A stretch of 37,682 nt of DNA. Origin: Candidatus Thiovulum imperiosus (lineage in GTDB: Bacteria; Campylobacterota; Campylobacteria; Campylobacterales; Thiovulaceae). The notes beneath the pieces were generated by a model. The model saw only the letters and a list, made by a program, of their open reading frames with translations. It made no database searches and was not told the DNA's origin. Shown piece by piece: positions 17,773 to 28,788 of this stretch. Location of the stretch: NCBI GenBank assembly GCA_024281175.1, contig JAMJTW010000001.1, forward strand, positions 1 to 37,682, given 5' to 3'. Every line of letters begins with the position of its first letter. Within the stretch, counting starts at the first letter, position 1. The position numbers were made by a program, and so were the translations under genes.

Positions 17773-18301
17773 AGAGAGGGGGTTATCTCCCTCATTTACT
17801 CTTTTTGAACTACTCATTGTAGTAGTTTTGATAATAATCATTATCTCATTTGTAGCAAACTCCCCTATCCTTTCTGGTAAAAAACCTGTTGTTGTTCAAC
17901 TCTCTAACTTACCTCAAGTGTTAAAAACTTTAGAAGTTAAAGAGGTAGAGTTCTATCTTCTTGGTAGAGAGTGTGATGAGGTTCTTTGGCTCTCAAATGG
18001 TGAGAGTTTAGAAGTAGAGTATGAAATATCTTTATCAGATGAGATATCTGCTTACAGATTGAACTACTATGGAGAGTTGAGGAAATTTGAATTTCCAAAT
18101 TTGAGAATAGGTGAAAAAGAAGAGAAAGTTTGTCTAAAATTTCAACTTTTCAAAAATGGTTCTACAACTTCAACTATCTTAGAAGCAGATGAAAAAGTCT
18201 ATTTCTACAACCCATACTTTAAAAAACCTTTACTCTTGAAAACCATTGAAGAGGCAAAAGAGCATTTGGTCAATGAAGATTTAAATCCAGAATATTTATA
18301 A
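17753..18301 (+). CDS. Prepilin-like protein (minor pseudopilin)
   Basis: An N-terminal prepilin helix (FTLFELLIVVVLIIIIISF) follows a short basic leader, with Glu at position 5 of the predicted mature protein, but the residue before Phe is Ser instead of the usual Gly. The rest (about 45-182) is a small beta-rich domain with two Cys (RECDEVLW and KVCLKF). This suits a GspH-like or otherwise minor pseudopilin acting with GspG at the pseudopilus tip. ATG 17753 overlaps gspG, which implies coupling. The Ser at -1 could reduce or prevent peptidase cleavage; whether it is processed cannot be told from sequence. Its stop overlaps ywbE on the other strand. Confidence 0.75.
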   Translation: MSLVKNRERGLSPSFTLFELLIVVVLIIIIISFVANSPILSGKKPVVVQLSNLPQVLKTLEVKEVEFYLLGRECDEVLWLSNGESLEVEYEISLSDEISAYRLNYYGELRKFEFPNLRIGEKEEKVCLKFQLFKNGSTTSTILEADEKVYFYNPYFKKPLLLKTIEEAKEHLVNEDLNPEYL

Positions 18302-18487
18302 AATCTCTTTCACTCTACCAACTTGTCCATCTTCTAATTTCACCTTAATTCCGTGAGGGTGAAAAGAGGAGTTTGTAAGAATAGTTTTTACAACTCCAGA
18401 TGTCAATTTTCTATTTCTCTGGTTCTCTTTTAAAACAATGTTTACTTTTGCTCCAATTGAGATATTGGCTCTGTTTTGACCATTCAT
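18296..18487 (-). CDS. ywbE: YwbE/DUF2196 family protein
   Basis: This small basic protein of 63 residues matches the YwbE family: MNGQNRANISIGAKVNIVLK, RKLTSGVVKTILTNSSFHPHGIKV and the final EDGQVGRVKEIL. The fold is a small beta barrel with a KOW-like feel; the cellular role is unknown. I place the start at 18487, where AGGA precedes the ATG and the family consensus begins, and not at the upstream ATG 18508, which has no ribosome binding site. It converges with the prepilin gene and shares the TTATAA at 18296-18301, each strand reading its own stop. Confidence 0.85.
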   Translation of the reverse strand: MNGQNRANISIGAKVNIVLKENQRNRKLTSGVVKTILTNSSFHPHGIKVKLEDGQVGRVKEIL

Positions 18488-18551
18488 AAATTTTCCTATT
18501 TTTCCCATATTCTATTCTAATTATGAAAAGAAATTCGTAAATTTTCAAGAT

Positions 18552-18581
18552 TTTACATATCTAATAAAAAATAGCTAGAAT
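18552..18581 (+). promoter_or_regulatory. Promoter of the giant RTX/MshQ-like gene
   Basis: TTTACA (18552-18557) and TAGAAT (18576-18581) are 18 bases apart, 26 bases upstream of the ATG. The predicted leader of about 20 bases carries AAAGGAG at 18595-18601. This is the best promoter match for the 18608 gene. Confidence 0.5.
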
Positions 18582-18607
18582 TTAGAAAACTTTCAAAGGA
18601 GTTTTCT

Positions 18608-21600
18608 ATGAAATGGTTACTTTTCTTTTTGGCAATTTCTTTATATGCTGAAGATTATGGAAATGGAAAAAATAGTTGGGACTCAATTATTGGAACAGAA
18701 GAAGGTGATGATGTAGTTGCTGGAAACAAATGGGATAAAGTAGATTTAAAAGGTGGTGATGACACCTTAGGAATTGGAGACGCTCCATCAAGCAGTGCAA
18801 CTATTGATTTAGGAGATGGTGATGATGAGGCAGAGATTGGAGATGAGTGGGGAACGATAAATTTAGGGGCTGGAGATGATAAGCTAGTTACAGGTGTAGA
18901 AATCCGAAACATCTATGGAGAAGATGGTAATGATGAAATTGAAGCTGATGACTCTCTTGAAGATGTTTATACAACTATCTCCCTTGGAAATGGAGATGAT
19001 AAATTGGTCGCTAAAGATTTCTGGAGTAAGGTAGATGCTGGAGATGGCGATGATGAAATTGAAGTTGGAAATGGTAGTGAAAATATCAACTTGGGAGATG
19101 GAGAGAACTCTTTAAAAATTGGAGATGCTCATGAAAGTAGATATTCTCTAATTGTTGGAGGAGATGATAAAGACACTATTTCTGCTGGAAACTACTGGAG
19201 TAAAATAGATAGTGGAAGTGGAAATGATGAAGTTTCAATGATAGATGGAACAGAACTTATTATACTTGGAGATGGAGATGATATTGCAACAATAGGAGAT
19301 GCTCAAAGTGGGAAATATGCGAAAATAGAGGGTGGAGATGGAGATGATAAAATTTATGCTGGAAACGATTTCTACAACATATCTCTAGGAGATGGAGATG
19401 ATATCTTAGGGATTGGAGACTCTATTACAAGCAACTCTGTAATTACAGCTGGAGATGGTGATGATGAGGTCTGTTTTGGAGCATATTGGAACTCTGTTGA
19501 TGGAGGTCTTGGAAATGACACTGCCATCTTTCAGAAAGAAGAGAGTGAGTATACAGATACTAGTCGATGGGGTCTCACATTCTACACAGAAAATAGTTCA
19601 GGATTTGAAACAAAAATTGTAAACTTTGAGAACATAGAGTTTGGTGGAAGTTGTGATGGTAGTGAAGAAGTAGCCTCCCAAACTTACAACTGTGCCTACT
19701 CAAGTGGGCAAGAGATAGTAGAAACAACTTGTGATGGAACTGGAGGCGGTTTTACAGCAGATACAGAAGTTGTAGAGGTCGGAGATGAGATAAGAACCAT
19801 CGATGAAATTACCACAATTTCCACTGGAACTTACTACTATGGAAAACTTACAATAAATGCTGATGTCAAGATTTCTGGAGATGTAAAAATCTATACTGAT
19901 ATTTTGCATATTTCGGCGGGGGTTCAGATAAATTGTGGTGGAAATCCAGACTCCCTACACATATCTACAAATACCAACAACTTTATTTGGAATAAAGAGG
20001 TTCATGTTTCAGGAACAATTTTTGTAAATTCCAATTTGCAAATCAAAAAAGATACTTCCCTAAATGGTCTTATCGTAACAACAGATAAAATGACTGGAAT
20101 TCCATATCTTAGTGCTGGAAATGGAAATTGTGAAGCTGATGAGGTTGTGGAAGAGGAAGAGAATTTAGAGAGTGGTATCGAAGTTACAGATGTAGACACT
20201 CTTATCTATGTAAATGCGGGAAGTTCTGAAACGATAGATACAAAATTTGAGACAGGTTTAGAGAAGAGTTGGGAAATTGGAGTAGTTGAAATTACAAATC
20301 AAGACTCGACTCCAGGAGACATCTCATACATCTCTTACGACTCTGCTCTTCTCTCCTCTCTTGGACTCACAGTTGAGGAATTTACTGGAAATGGACAAAT
20401 CATCTTTTCAGGAAAATCACTACCAAATAGTAGTTGGGAAGAACTCTTCAAGAGTGTGAAATTTGTTACAGAAGCAACAGACCTTGATGATACTAAAAAA
20501 GTTACTTTCACTCTCAAAAACTCTGAAAGTGGCTACGATTTACAACTCGGGAATGTGCCTCCAAAATTTATAGAGGGAAACCCTTATGAGTATGAAACGA
20601 GAACTTCTCTAACCGCCTCCTTGAGCCAGTGGGAAGATGAGAATGTAGAGATGAGTAGTGTGAACTCTTATGGTTCTACAAATGTTTTTTCAGTTGCCAA
20701 TCAATACCGCTCTACAATTTCAGAGGGAACTTATGTCGGGCAGAACATAGCATCTTATGGAACAGACCTATCGTATCATGTCTCAACTGGACTTGGTGTT
20801 ACAAGCGGACAGATACAGTGGAGACAAGACTCCTCAAAACCTGATGGTGGAGTTGCTGAAAAGATAGAGATAGAGTTTTCTAAACCAATTACAGATATTA
20901 GAGTCGGTTTTACAGGGCTTGGACCTCGATTTATCGATAGTGCAAATGCGGTTTTTGAGTTCTACTACAAAGATGTTCTGGTTCGAGCAAGAGGACAACT
21001 AGACCGAAGTTCAGATTTTGATGGCGATGGAATGGTAGCTACAAATATCGCAACAACAAACCTCATCGTCGATAAGATGATTTTTACAATTCTAATTGAG
21101 GGTGATAATAAATCACTTGCGAACTACTCTGTTCGATACATAGTTGGAAACTATACAGATACTGAGAAGAGTTTTTCAAAAAGCTACATTGTTCAAATCA
21201 TAGAAAAGACTTTTACAAAAGTTGGAGAGAGTATCCAAACTCAAATTCTTGGAGATAGCTTCGATTTAAATATCTCAATGTTTGATGGTTCTGGAAATTT
21301 GAAAACCTATTCTGGAAATGTGGAAATCCAATTTGGAAGTGAAATCCAAACTTTGGAGTTTTCAAAAGAGAGTTTCAAAACCGCCTCTTTCACAACTTCT
21401 GAAATTGGAAAAGAGTTCCAAATTTATGCAACAACTATCTACGGAACTTTCTACTCTGATGTTTTCGCAGTTCGACCAAAAGAGTTTCAAATTTTTGCAG
21501 TTCCTGAAGAGCTTTCTGAAAACGAAACTTTCACTCTCTCAATTTTGGCTACTGATTCTAATGGAGCTTTAGTTCAAGATTTTGAAGAAACTTTAGATTT

Positions 21601-24301
21601 AAATTCCACAATTTCTCTTTCTGGAATCTCAGAAATAGAGTTTATTTCTGGAAAGTTTGAAGCTGAAACTTCTTTTCTTGGAAATGGAGATGCGAATCTT
21701 TCGATTTCGGAAACCCTTGGAAATGAGTTTGCAAAAATAGACGAAAACGATACTTCTGAAGAGAAAAGACTTATCGAATCTGGAAACTTGAATTTGGAAA
21801 TTTTGCAGGAGATTCCAGAAAGTGGAAATGGATTTGTAGTTTCAGATGGTCTTGCTTACCTCATCGAGAAGAGTCCACTTTTTGGAGGAGCTACAAGGTT
21901 TGATATTACTTTACAAGTTGATGGAAATCTCTCTAAAAATGGGGTTCTTTTAAACTATTATGTTGGAAATTCTGATGAGGTAAAAATTTATACAGATAGT
22001 GGAGAAATCAAAGTTGCAATAGGTTATCACTCAACTTTTAAAACATTTCCGATACCTGAAACTTCAGATGTAAATACAGTTCGTTTTATTTGGGAAAATG
22101 GAAATTTAGATTTCTATTTCAATGGAAAATTTATAGGTAATCAAATTTTCAAAACTGGCTATACAATTGAAGAAAATGGAGTTCTTCTTTTAGGACAAGA
22201 GAATGATGATAGTAGCGGTTTTGACATAGATGAAGCATTTGTTGGAATTTACAAATATATTAAAATTGAGACAGATATAAATAGTAGTGAATGGGATATG
22301 AGTGGAATTGGAGAAAATGCCATCTACTCTGATACTCATACTTTAGAACCTTTTGGAAATATTTGGAGAGAGAGTGATGGTAGCTCTATCTCTCCAGAAA
22401 CTCTGAATTCTCCAACTCTCTCAAGTTGCTCTGGAGTCTATATTTCAAAAAATGAGACTTTTGGAGGTGAAGTTGTAGAAGATGGAAATATCACACTCTT
22501 TTTTGAAACAGCAACAGATGGAACTCTTTTGGAGTGGGGAAATCTGAAATTGGAATTTCAGAAAAGTGTTCTCTCTTTAGAAGTTGGTAGCGGTAGCAGA
22601 GAACTTTTTGAAGTTTCTGAAGGAAATCTCTCTCTGCACTTAGAACTACTTCCAAAATATGGTCTTGCTAGAGTTTGGGCTAATGAAGTTTTGGAAAGCG
22701 TAGAAGTAGCTTCAAGTTTTGGAGAATTTGAGAGTGGGAGTGCAACTTTTGGAAAAAACTTTGAAAGCACTTTCTATTATGCACAAATTGGGGATACGAT
22801 TTGGGATTTGGAGAATTGTGGAGGAACTTCGGAAGAGGAAACAGAAGAGGAGTTAGAAACCTCATCAGAGTACAATTTCAAAATTGCTGAACCTGGAAAA
22901 GACCTCATCGATACTAAAATAGCTGGAAAGAAATTCAATATCCAAATTGAAGTTTTCGACTCCAACGGCTCTACAGCAAAAGATTTTGATAGAGATGTAA
23001 ATATCTCTGTAAATGGAAAAGTTTGGGGGGAGATAAGTATTAAAAATGGAAAGAGTCTTGAACACTTCACAATTACTGATGTAAATCGAAGTACCTATTT
23101 TCAAATTTGGAATTCAAAATCTGACAATTTTGCAATTCGTCCAAAAGAGTTTGAAATCTCCATAGGCGACTCTCTAACTTCAGGAGATGAGTTTTCTCTT
23201 TCAATTTCCGCTTTAGATGAAAATGGAGACCCTACAAAATATAATCATGATGTAAATATCACAATTGCAGATACCAAGGGGTGTTCAGAAGCGGAGAGTT
23301 TTGAAGTTACACTTCAAGATGGAATTTTTCAAGAAAACATCTCTTACTTAGAAGTTGGAGAAGTGGAAATCACTGTTTCAGAAGTCTCTGGAGATTTATA
23401 TGCAAAAATAGATGGTGATGAGGTGATTTCTGGAGATAGTGCCGAAACTACATTTCACCCAGCCAAGTTTTTGGTTTCTGCCGAACTCTCAAATTTCGAT
23501 GGAAATTACACCTATTTTGCAAATGAAGTTTGGGAGATGGGTGGAGATATAAACTTCTCTTTCTACTCTAAAAATAGTCTTGGAGATACAACAGAAAACT
23601 TCTCAAGTGAGTGCTATGCCGAAGATATAAATTTCACAACAACTTTTGTAACTTCTGAAAATCCTCCAGAGATGATAAGTTGGGGAGATACAAACGGGAC
23701 AATTTCTAAAAGCTCTTTCACTCTTGGAGTTGCAAAACAGGGTGCGAAAGTAAATTTTGAGAGAAAAAGCAATAAGCCTCTAAACCTAGTTCAAGTTTTA
23801 GAAGCATCTGTCGAAACAACACCGTATCCTACGGAGAGCAACTCAAGTGGAACAATCTCTTTTCTCTACTCTCGACTTATGGCTGGAGAGGGTGATGATA
23901 AAAAAGCTGAAAGTCAGATTTTAGTAGAGTATGTTTTTGAAGTTTATTGTTCTCAAAATCCTGAACAGTTTGGAGAGAGAAAGTTTTCAAAAGAGTGGTG
24001 CGAACATCTTGAAGCGAATGAAAGTAAATTTCAAATTTCTATGATACCTAGAAGTGATGATATTTCCGTAAATGAGAAAGAGCTAACTCTAAACTCAACA
24101 CACTCTGTAAATCGAGAATATGCGATAAATCTATATCCTCCACTATATATGATATATAGCTATTTTGAAGAGAATGCTACCTTTTCTGTTTTCAATGTTG
24201 AGTTTCATATCTACGAGGAAGATAGTGAAGTAGAAACGAGTGGTGAAAGCATACAAATTGAGAAGATATATCTACCAAAAGATAGACGAGTTGAATGGTA
24301 A
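18608..24301 (+). CDS. Giant exported RTX and MshQ-like protein (1897 aa)
   Basis: A Sec signal peptide (MKWLLFFLAISLYAEDYG) is followed by a calcium-binding beta-roll at about 25-310 with many GDGDD, GAGDD and GNGDD repeats. A beta-helical polymer-forming (bactofilin-like) segment lies near 395-500. Two copies of an Ig-like unit end in FAVRPKEF (about 953) and FAIRPKEF (about 1508), with LamG/concanavalin-type domains between them (about 1075-1240 and 1290-1430). The C-terminal 400 residues resemble the DUF6701 part of MSHA biogenesis protein MshQ (FDGNYTYFANEVWEMGGDI, LYSRLMAGEG). RTX proteins usually leave by type I secretion without a signal peptide; this one has a signal, so type II or pilus-linked export is more likely. 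No anchor is seen. Good AAAGGAG site. An adhesin or pilus-tip role is inferred. Confidence 0.8.
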   Translation: MKWLLFFLAISLYAEDYGNGKNSWDSIIGTEEGDDVVAGNKWDKVDLKGGDDTLGIGDAPSSSATIDLGDGDDEAEIGDEWGTINLGAGDDKLVTGVEIRNIYGEDGNDEIEADDSLEDVYTTISLGNGDDKLVAKDFWSKVDAGDGDDEIEVGNGSENINLGDGENSLKIGDAHESRYSLIVGGDDKDTISAGNYWSKIDSGSGNDEVSMIDGTELIILGDGDDIATIGDAQSGKYAKIEGGDGDDKIYAGNDFYNISLGDGDDILGIGDSITSNSVITAGDGDDEVCFGAYWNSVDGGLGNDTAIFQKEESEYTDTSRWGLTFYTENSSGFETKIVNFENIEFGGSCDGSEEVASQTYNCAYSSGQEIVETTCDGTGGGFTADTEVVEVGDEIRTIDEITTISTGTYYYGKLTINADVKISGDVKIYTDILHISAGVQINCGGNPDSLHISTNTNNFIWNKEVHVSGTIFVNSNLQIKKDTSLNGLIVTTDKMTGIPYLSAGNGNCEADEVVEEEENLESGIEVTDVDTLIYVNAGSSETIDTKFETGLEKSWEIGVVEITNQDSTPGDISYISYDSALLSSLGLTVEEFTGNGQIIFSGKSLPNSSWEELFKSVKFVTEATDLDDTKKVTFTLKNSESGYDLQLGNVPPKFIEGNPYEYETRTSLTASLSQWEDENVEMSSVNSYGSTNVFSVANQYRSTISEGTYVGQNIASYGTDLSYHVSTGLGVTSGQIQWRQDSSKPDGGVAEKIEIEFSKPITDIRVGFTGLGPRFIDSANAVFEFYYKDVLVRARGQLDRSSDFDGDGMVATNIATTNLIVDKMIFTILIEGDNKSLANYSVRYIVGNYTDTEKSFSKSYIVQIIEKTFTKVGESIQTQILGDSFDLNISMFDGSGNLKTYSGNVEIQFGSEIQTLEFSKESFKTASFTTSEIGKEFQIYATTIYGTFYSDVFAVRPKEFQIFAVPEELSENETFTLSILATDSNGALVQDFEETLDLNSTISLSGISEIEFISGKFEAETSFLGNGDANLSISETLGNEFAKIDENDTSEEKRLIESGNLNLEILQEIPESGNGFVVSDGLAYLIEKSPLFGGATRFDITLQVDGNLSKNGVLLNYYVGNSDEVKIYTDSGEIKVAIGYHSTFKTFPIPETSDVNTVRFIWENGNLDFYFNGKFIGNQIFKTGYTIEENGVLLLGQENDDSSGFDIDEAFVGIYKYIKIETDINSSEWDMSGIGENAIYSDTHTLEPFGNIWRESDGSSISPETLNSPTLSSCSGVYISKNETFGGEVVEDGNITLFFETATDGTLLEWGNLKLEFQKSVLSLEVGSGSRELFEVSEGNLSLHLELLPKYGLARVWANEVLESVEVASSFGEFESGSATFGKNFESTFYYAQIGDTIWDLENCGGTSEEETEEELETSSEYNFKIAEPGKDLIDTKIAGKKFNIQIEVFDSNGSTAKDFDRDVNISVNGKVWGEISIKNGKSLEHFTITDVNRSTYFQIWNSKSDNFAIRPKEFEISIGDSLTSGDEFSLSISALDENGDPTKYNHDVNITIADTKGCSEAESFEVTLQDGIFQENISYLEVGEVEITVSEVSGDLYAKIDGDEVISGDSAETTFHPAKFLVSAELSNFDGNYTYFANEVWEMGGDINFSFYSKNSLGDTTENFSSECYAEDINFTTTFVTSENPPEMISWGDTNGTISKSSFTLGVAKQGAKVNFERKSNKPLNLVQVLEASVETTPYPTESNSSGTISFLYSRLMAGEGDDKKAESQILVEYVFEVYCSQNPEQFGERKFSKEWCEHLEANESKFQISMIPRSDDISVNEKELTLNSTHSVNREYAINLYPPLYMIYSYFEENATFSVFNVEFHIYEEDSEVETSGESIQIEKIYLPKDRRVEW

Positions 24302-24311
24302 AATTTGAGAT

Positions 24312-25607
24312 ATGAAAGATTTGAAATTTGAAATGAAAGAGTATTTGGAAAGACTTTTTCCAATTACAAGAAGTATTACTGGAGAGGGAAACAGAAAGAG
24401 TCTCCAGATTTTAAAAGAGTTAGTACCTCTAAAAATTTTGGAATTCGATACAGGAGAAGAGGTTTTTGACTGGACAATTCCAAAAGAGTGGAGAATAAGA
24501 GATGGTTGGATAAAAAACAGTAGAGGTGAAAAGATAGTAGATTTTCAGAAATCAAATTTGCATATTGTCTCCTACTCAAAACCGATACACTTTTCTGGAA
24601 AGTTGGCGGAGTTTAGGGAAAAACTACACTATTTAGAAAATCTTCCTGAAGCGATACCTTATAGAACTTCATACTACAAAGAGGATTGGGGTTTCTGTTT
24701 AAGTTTTACAGATTTCCAAAAACATTTTAGAGAAGATGAGGTTTATGAACTCTATATAGACTCTGAACTTTTTGATGGTTCTCTCTCAATTGGAGAACTT
24801 CTAATTCCAGGAAAATCTAAAAAAGAGTACCTCATCTCCTCCTATATCTGCCACCCATCAATGGCAAATGATAGCTTGAGTGGAGTTTTAGTTTCAGCAT
24901 TTCTTGGTAGAGAACTTCTTCAAAGAGAGTTAGAGTTTTCATACCGAATTCTTTTTGTTCCTGAAACAATTGGAGCTATCACCTATCTCGCAAATTTTGA
25001 AAAAGAGATGAAACAGATAGATAGTGGTCTAGTAGTAACAACTTGTGGTGGTCTTGGAGATTTTGGATATAAACAGAGTTGGGAAAAAGAGCACTTTCTA
25101 AACTCTTTAGTGGAAGATGTTCTGCAAAAAGATTTTAAAACTTACTCTTTTGATATTCATGGTAGCGATGAACGACAATACTCTTCTCAAGGTTTTGGAA
25201 TAAATACTGTTACGATTTCCAAAGATAGATATTATGAATATCCTGAGTATCATACAAGTTTAGATAATTTAGAATTTGTTACACCTGAAAATTTAGAAAA
25301 GAGTTACAAACTCTATTTAAAACTTATAGAGAAAATGGAGAAAAATATCATTTACAAAAATCTCTATCCAAATGGTGAAGTTATGCTCTCAAAACATGAT
25401 TTGTATCCAAAAACTGGTGGAGCAATTCTTCCAAATGAGACTGTTTCAGCACTCGACATAATCTTATGGATACTATTTTATGCTGATGGAAATAGAGATC
25501 TCTTTGAGATTTCTCAAAAAATAGGAACTAGCTTAGAAGCCACATTTAAAGAAGCCAAGAGATTAGAGGAGAAAGGAATTCTTTTGGAAGTGACCAACAA
25601 GAAATAG
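24312..25607 (+). CDS. DUF4910/DUF2172 aminopeptidase-like zinc hydrolase
   Basis: The protein opens with LFPITRSITGEGNRKSL and has an M28-like aminopeptidase core: SSYICHPSMANDSLSG (His181 and Asp187 as metal ligands), FVPETIGAI (Glu218), and EYHTSLDNLEF (His near 303). A winged-helix-like C-terminal segment (about 370-431) completes the DUF2172/DUF4910 architecture. Family members often sit in polysaccharide or glycoprotein gene clusters and their substrate is not settled. It is 431 residues, the normal length, with no signal peptide, so cytoplasmic. It starts 11 bases after the giant protein gene without a strong ribosome binding site and is probably read from the same transcript. Confidence 0.85.
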   Translation: MKDLKFEMKEYLERLFPITRSITGEGNRKSLQILKELVPLKILEFDTGEEVFDWTIPKEWRIRDGWIKNSRGEKIVDFQKSNLHIVSYSKPIHFSGKLAEFREKLHYLENLPEAIPYRTSYYKEDWGFCLSFTDFQKHFREDEVYELYIDSELFDGSLSIGELLIPGKSKKEYLISSYICHPSMANDSLSGVLVSAFLGRELLQRELEFSYRILFVPETIGAITYLANFEKEMKQIDSGLVVTTCGGLGDFGYKQSWEKEHFLNSLVEDVLQKDFKTYSFDIHGSDERQYSSQGFGINTVTISKDRYYEYPEYHTSLDNLEFVTPENLEKSYKLYLKLIEKMEKNIIYKNLYPNGEVMLSKHDLYPKTGGAILPNETVSALDIILWILFYADGNRDLFEISQKIGTSLEATFKEAKRLEEKGILLEVTNKK

Positions 25608-25618
25608 CTTTTCTTACC

Positions 25619-25978
25619 TTAAACACTCATCTCTATCTTCTCTAATATTTTTCTCAAATCATCTTTGAGTCTAAAGATAGAGTTTAACATCTCCATGGCA
25701 ATATCATCATTTGAGTTATAGTCGTGGGCTATCTCATTTCTCAAATCCCGTATCTCAAAGTTTACATTCTCACCTTGATAGAGTAGTAGAGATTTAAAGA
25801 GTTTTGCACCCATACTGTCTTGAAGTTTTGAAAAGCGGTAAATTATCTGGTCGCTATAAGCAAGGTATTGATTGCTACTTAGAATATCTATGAAATTTTT
25901 ACTATTTATTGGAAAAGAGAACTCTTTTTGTAGTTCAGAAAAGGCGTTTTGAAGTCGCTCTAAATGGAGGAACTTCAT
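25619..25978 (-). CDS. HepT-like HEPN domain protein, no MntA partner
   Basis: The motif RNEIAHDY fits Rx4HxY, the ribonuclease active site of HepT toxins, in which the Tyr is the residue AMPylated by the MntA antitoxin. The upstream YRFSKLQDSMGAKLFKSLL is also typical of this HEPN family. At about 120 residues it is shorter than the usual 140-150: the loop between the KLQDSMG helix and the Rx4HxY helix appears reduced. No nucleotidyltransferase (GSxRRG-type) gene is adjacent. ATG 25978 is used; TTG 25984 is an alternative. Its 5' end overlaps the truncated relE frame, so expression would depend on the copG promoter. Confidence 0.75.
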   Translation of the reverse strand: MKFLHLERLQNAFSELQKEFSFPINSKNFIDILSSNQYLAYSDQIIYRFSKLQDSMGAKLFKSLLLYQGENVNFEIRDLRNEIAHDYNSNDDIAMEMLNSIFRLKDDLRKILEKIEMSV

Positions 25979-26102
25979 TTCCAATCATCTTTTTAATATC
26001 TCCATCTGGAATTTTCTGAATTGCATCAAAAATCTGTTTTTGAAGTTTTGGTTGATATTTTGAAAACTGTTTCTCAAAAGTTTTAGAGTATTGAAAAATC
26101 AT
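25935..26102 (-). pseudogene. Truncated RelE/ParE-family toxin
   Basis: A 55-codon frame begins IFQYSKTFEKQFSKYQPKLQ and continues with KIPDGDIKKMIGNEVPP, matching the N-terminal half of RelE-family toxins. In that family a segment like RLRVGKYRILF should follow. Here it is replaced by sequence that, in the other frame, encodes the HepT-like protein, and the frame stops at 25935. The ATG overlaps the copG stop (ATGA), the normal toxin-antitoxin coupling. The catalytic C-terminal half is absent, so it is likely inactive. A deletion joining relE to the HEPN gene would explain the junction near 25975. Confidence 0.7.
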
Positions 26103-26347
26103 AAATTAAATTTCTTCTTAAAGTTCTCATTTGAAGAGAAGTCATCATTTTTTATAATCTCTAAAATCTCTTTCTCATCATTAGCTTCTAAAAGAAGCTT
26201 AGTTTGAACCTTTTTTTCTCTGTTTTTAGATAGATACTCTGAAAGACTCTCTCTAATAATTTTAGATATTGAATTTTTTTCAAGAAATGAAAAAGCTCTC
26301 GCCTCTTCATAAAGAGCTTCATCAATTGTTAAGCTAATTCTGTGCAT
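26099..26347 (-). CDS. CopG/ribbon-helix-helix antitoxin
   Basis: The N-terminal RISLTIDEALYEEARAF and SISKIIRESLSEYLSKN fit a ribbon-helix-helix DNA-binding domain (about 1-45), followed by a Lys/Glu-rich tail ending FKKKFNL that would wrap a toxin. The ATG at 26347 is preferred to the in-frame TTG at 26359, since MHRISLT is the usual family start. The stop overlaps the start of the relE remnant (ATGA). It would normally repress its own operon and neutralise RelE; with RelE truncated it may now control the HepT-like gene or be a leftover. Confidence 0.75.
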   Translation of the reverse strand: MHRISLTIDEALYEEARAFSFLEKNSISKIIRESLSEYLSKNREKKVQTKLLLEANDEKEILEIIKNDDFSSNENFKKKFNL

Positions 26348-26365
26348 CTTTAAATCCAAAAGTGA

Positions 26366-26511
26366 TGTATTGATGTAATTATATCAACTATTGATGAGGT
26401 TAGATTTTTAACAATTGGTAAAATTGATACTAAATTTTATACAGCTATTTCAACGGTTAGAGGTGGAAATATATCTGTAAGAAGAAGCAGAAAAAAAGGA
26501 GATAGAAATTT

Positions 26512-26515
<4 letters not shown>
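26366..26515 (+). pseudogene. brnT: 5'-truncated BrnT toxin remnant
   Basis: The frame from 26366 to TGA 26515 gives 49 residues, including DEVRFLTIGKID, YTAISTVRGGNISV and RRSRKKGDRN, the C-terminal half of BrnT ribonuclease toxins. The N-terminal half is missing: an in-frame TGA lies at 26363 and the copG gene starts just beyond on the opposite strand. No start codon and no room for a promoter are visible. Its stop overlaps the brnA start (ATGA), preserving the original operon junction. Confidence 0.75.
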
Positions 26516-28667
<2,152 letters not shown>

Positions 28668-28690
28668 TTTCTCTCCTAAAATTTTTTGAC

Positions 28691-28696
28691 ATCATA
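28691..28696 (-). promoter_or_regulatory. Candidate -10 of groESL promoter
   Basis: On the minus strand TATGAT lies 23 bases upstream of the groES TTG, followed by an A-rich leader with TTTTAGGAGAG. No CIRCE element or obvious -35 is seen. The rest of the 28668-28919 gap holds a partial palindromic repeat and the leader of the 28920 gene. Confidence 0.4.
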
Positions 28697-28788
28697 AAGG
28701 ATTTTTTCTTAAAAAAGGTTTAGTGAGTTTGACTAAAGTTAGTTGAATTTATATTGTTAGAGACAAATATAATTTAGTAGCTATTCTT

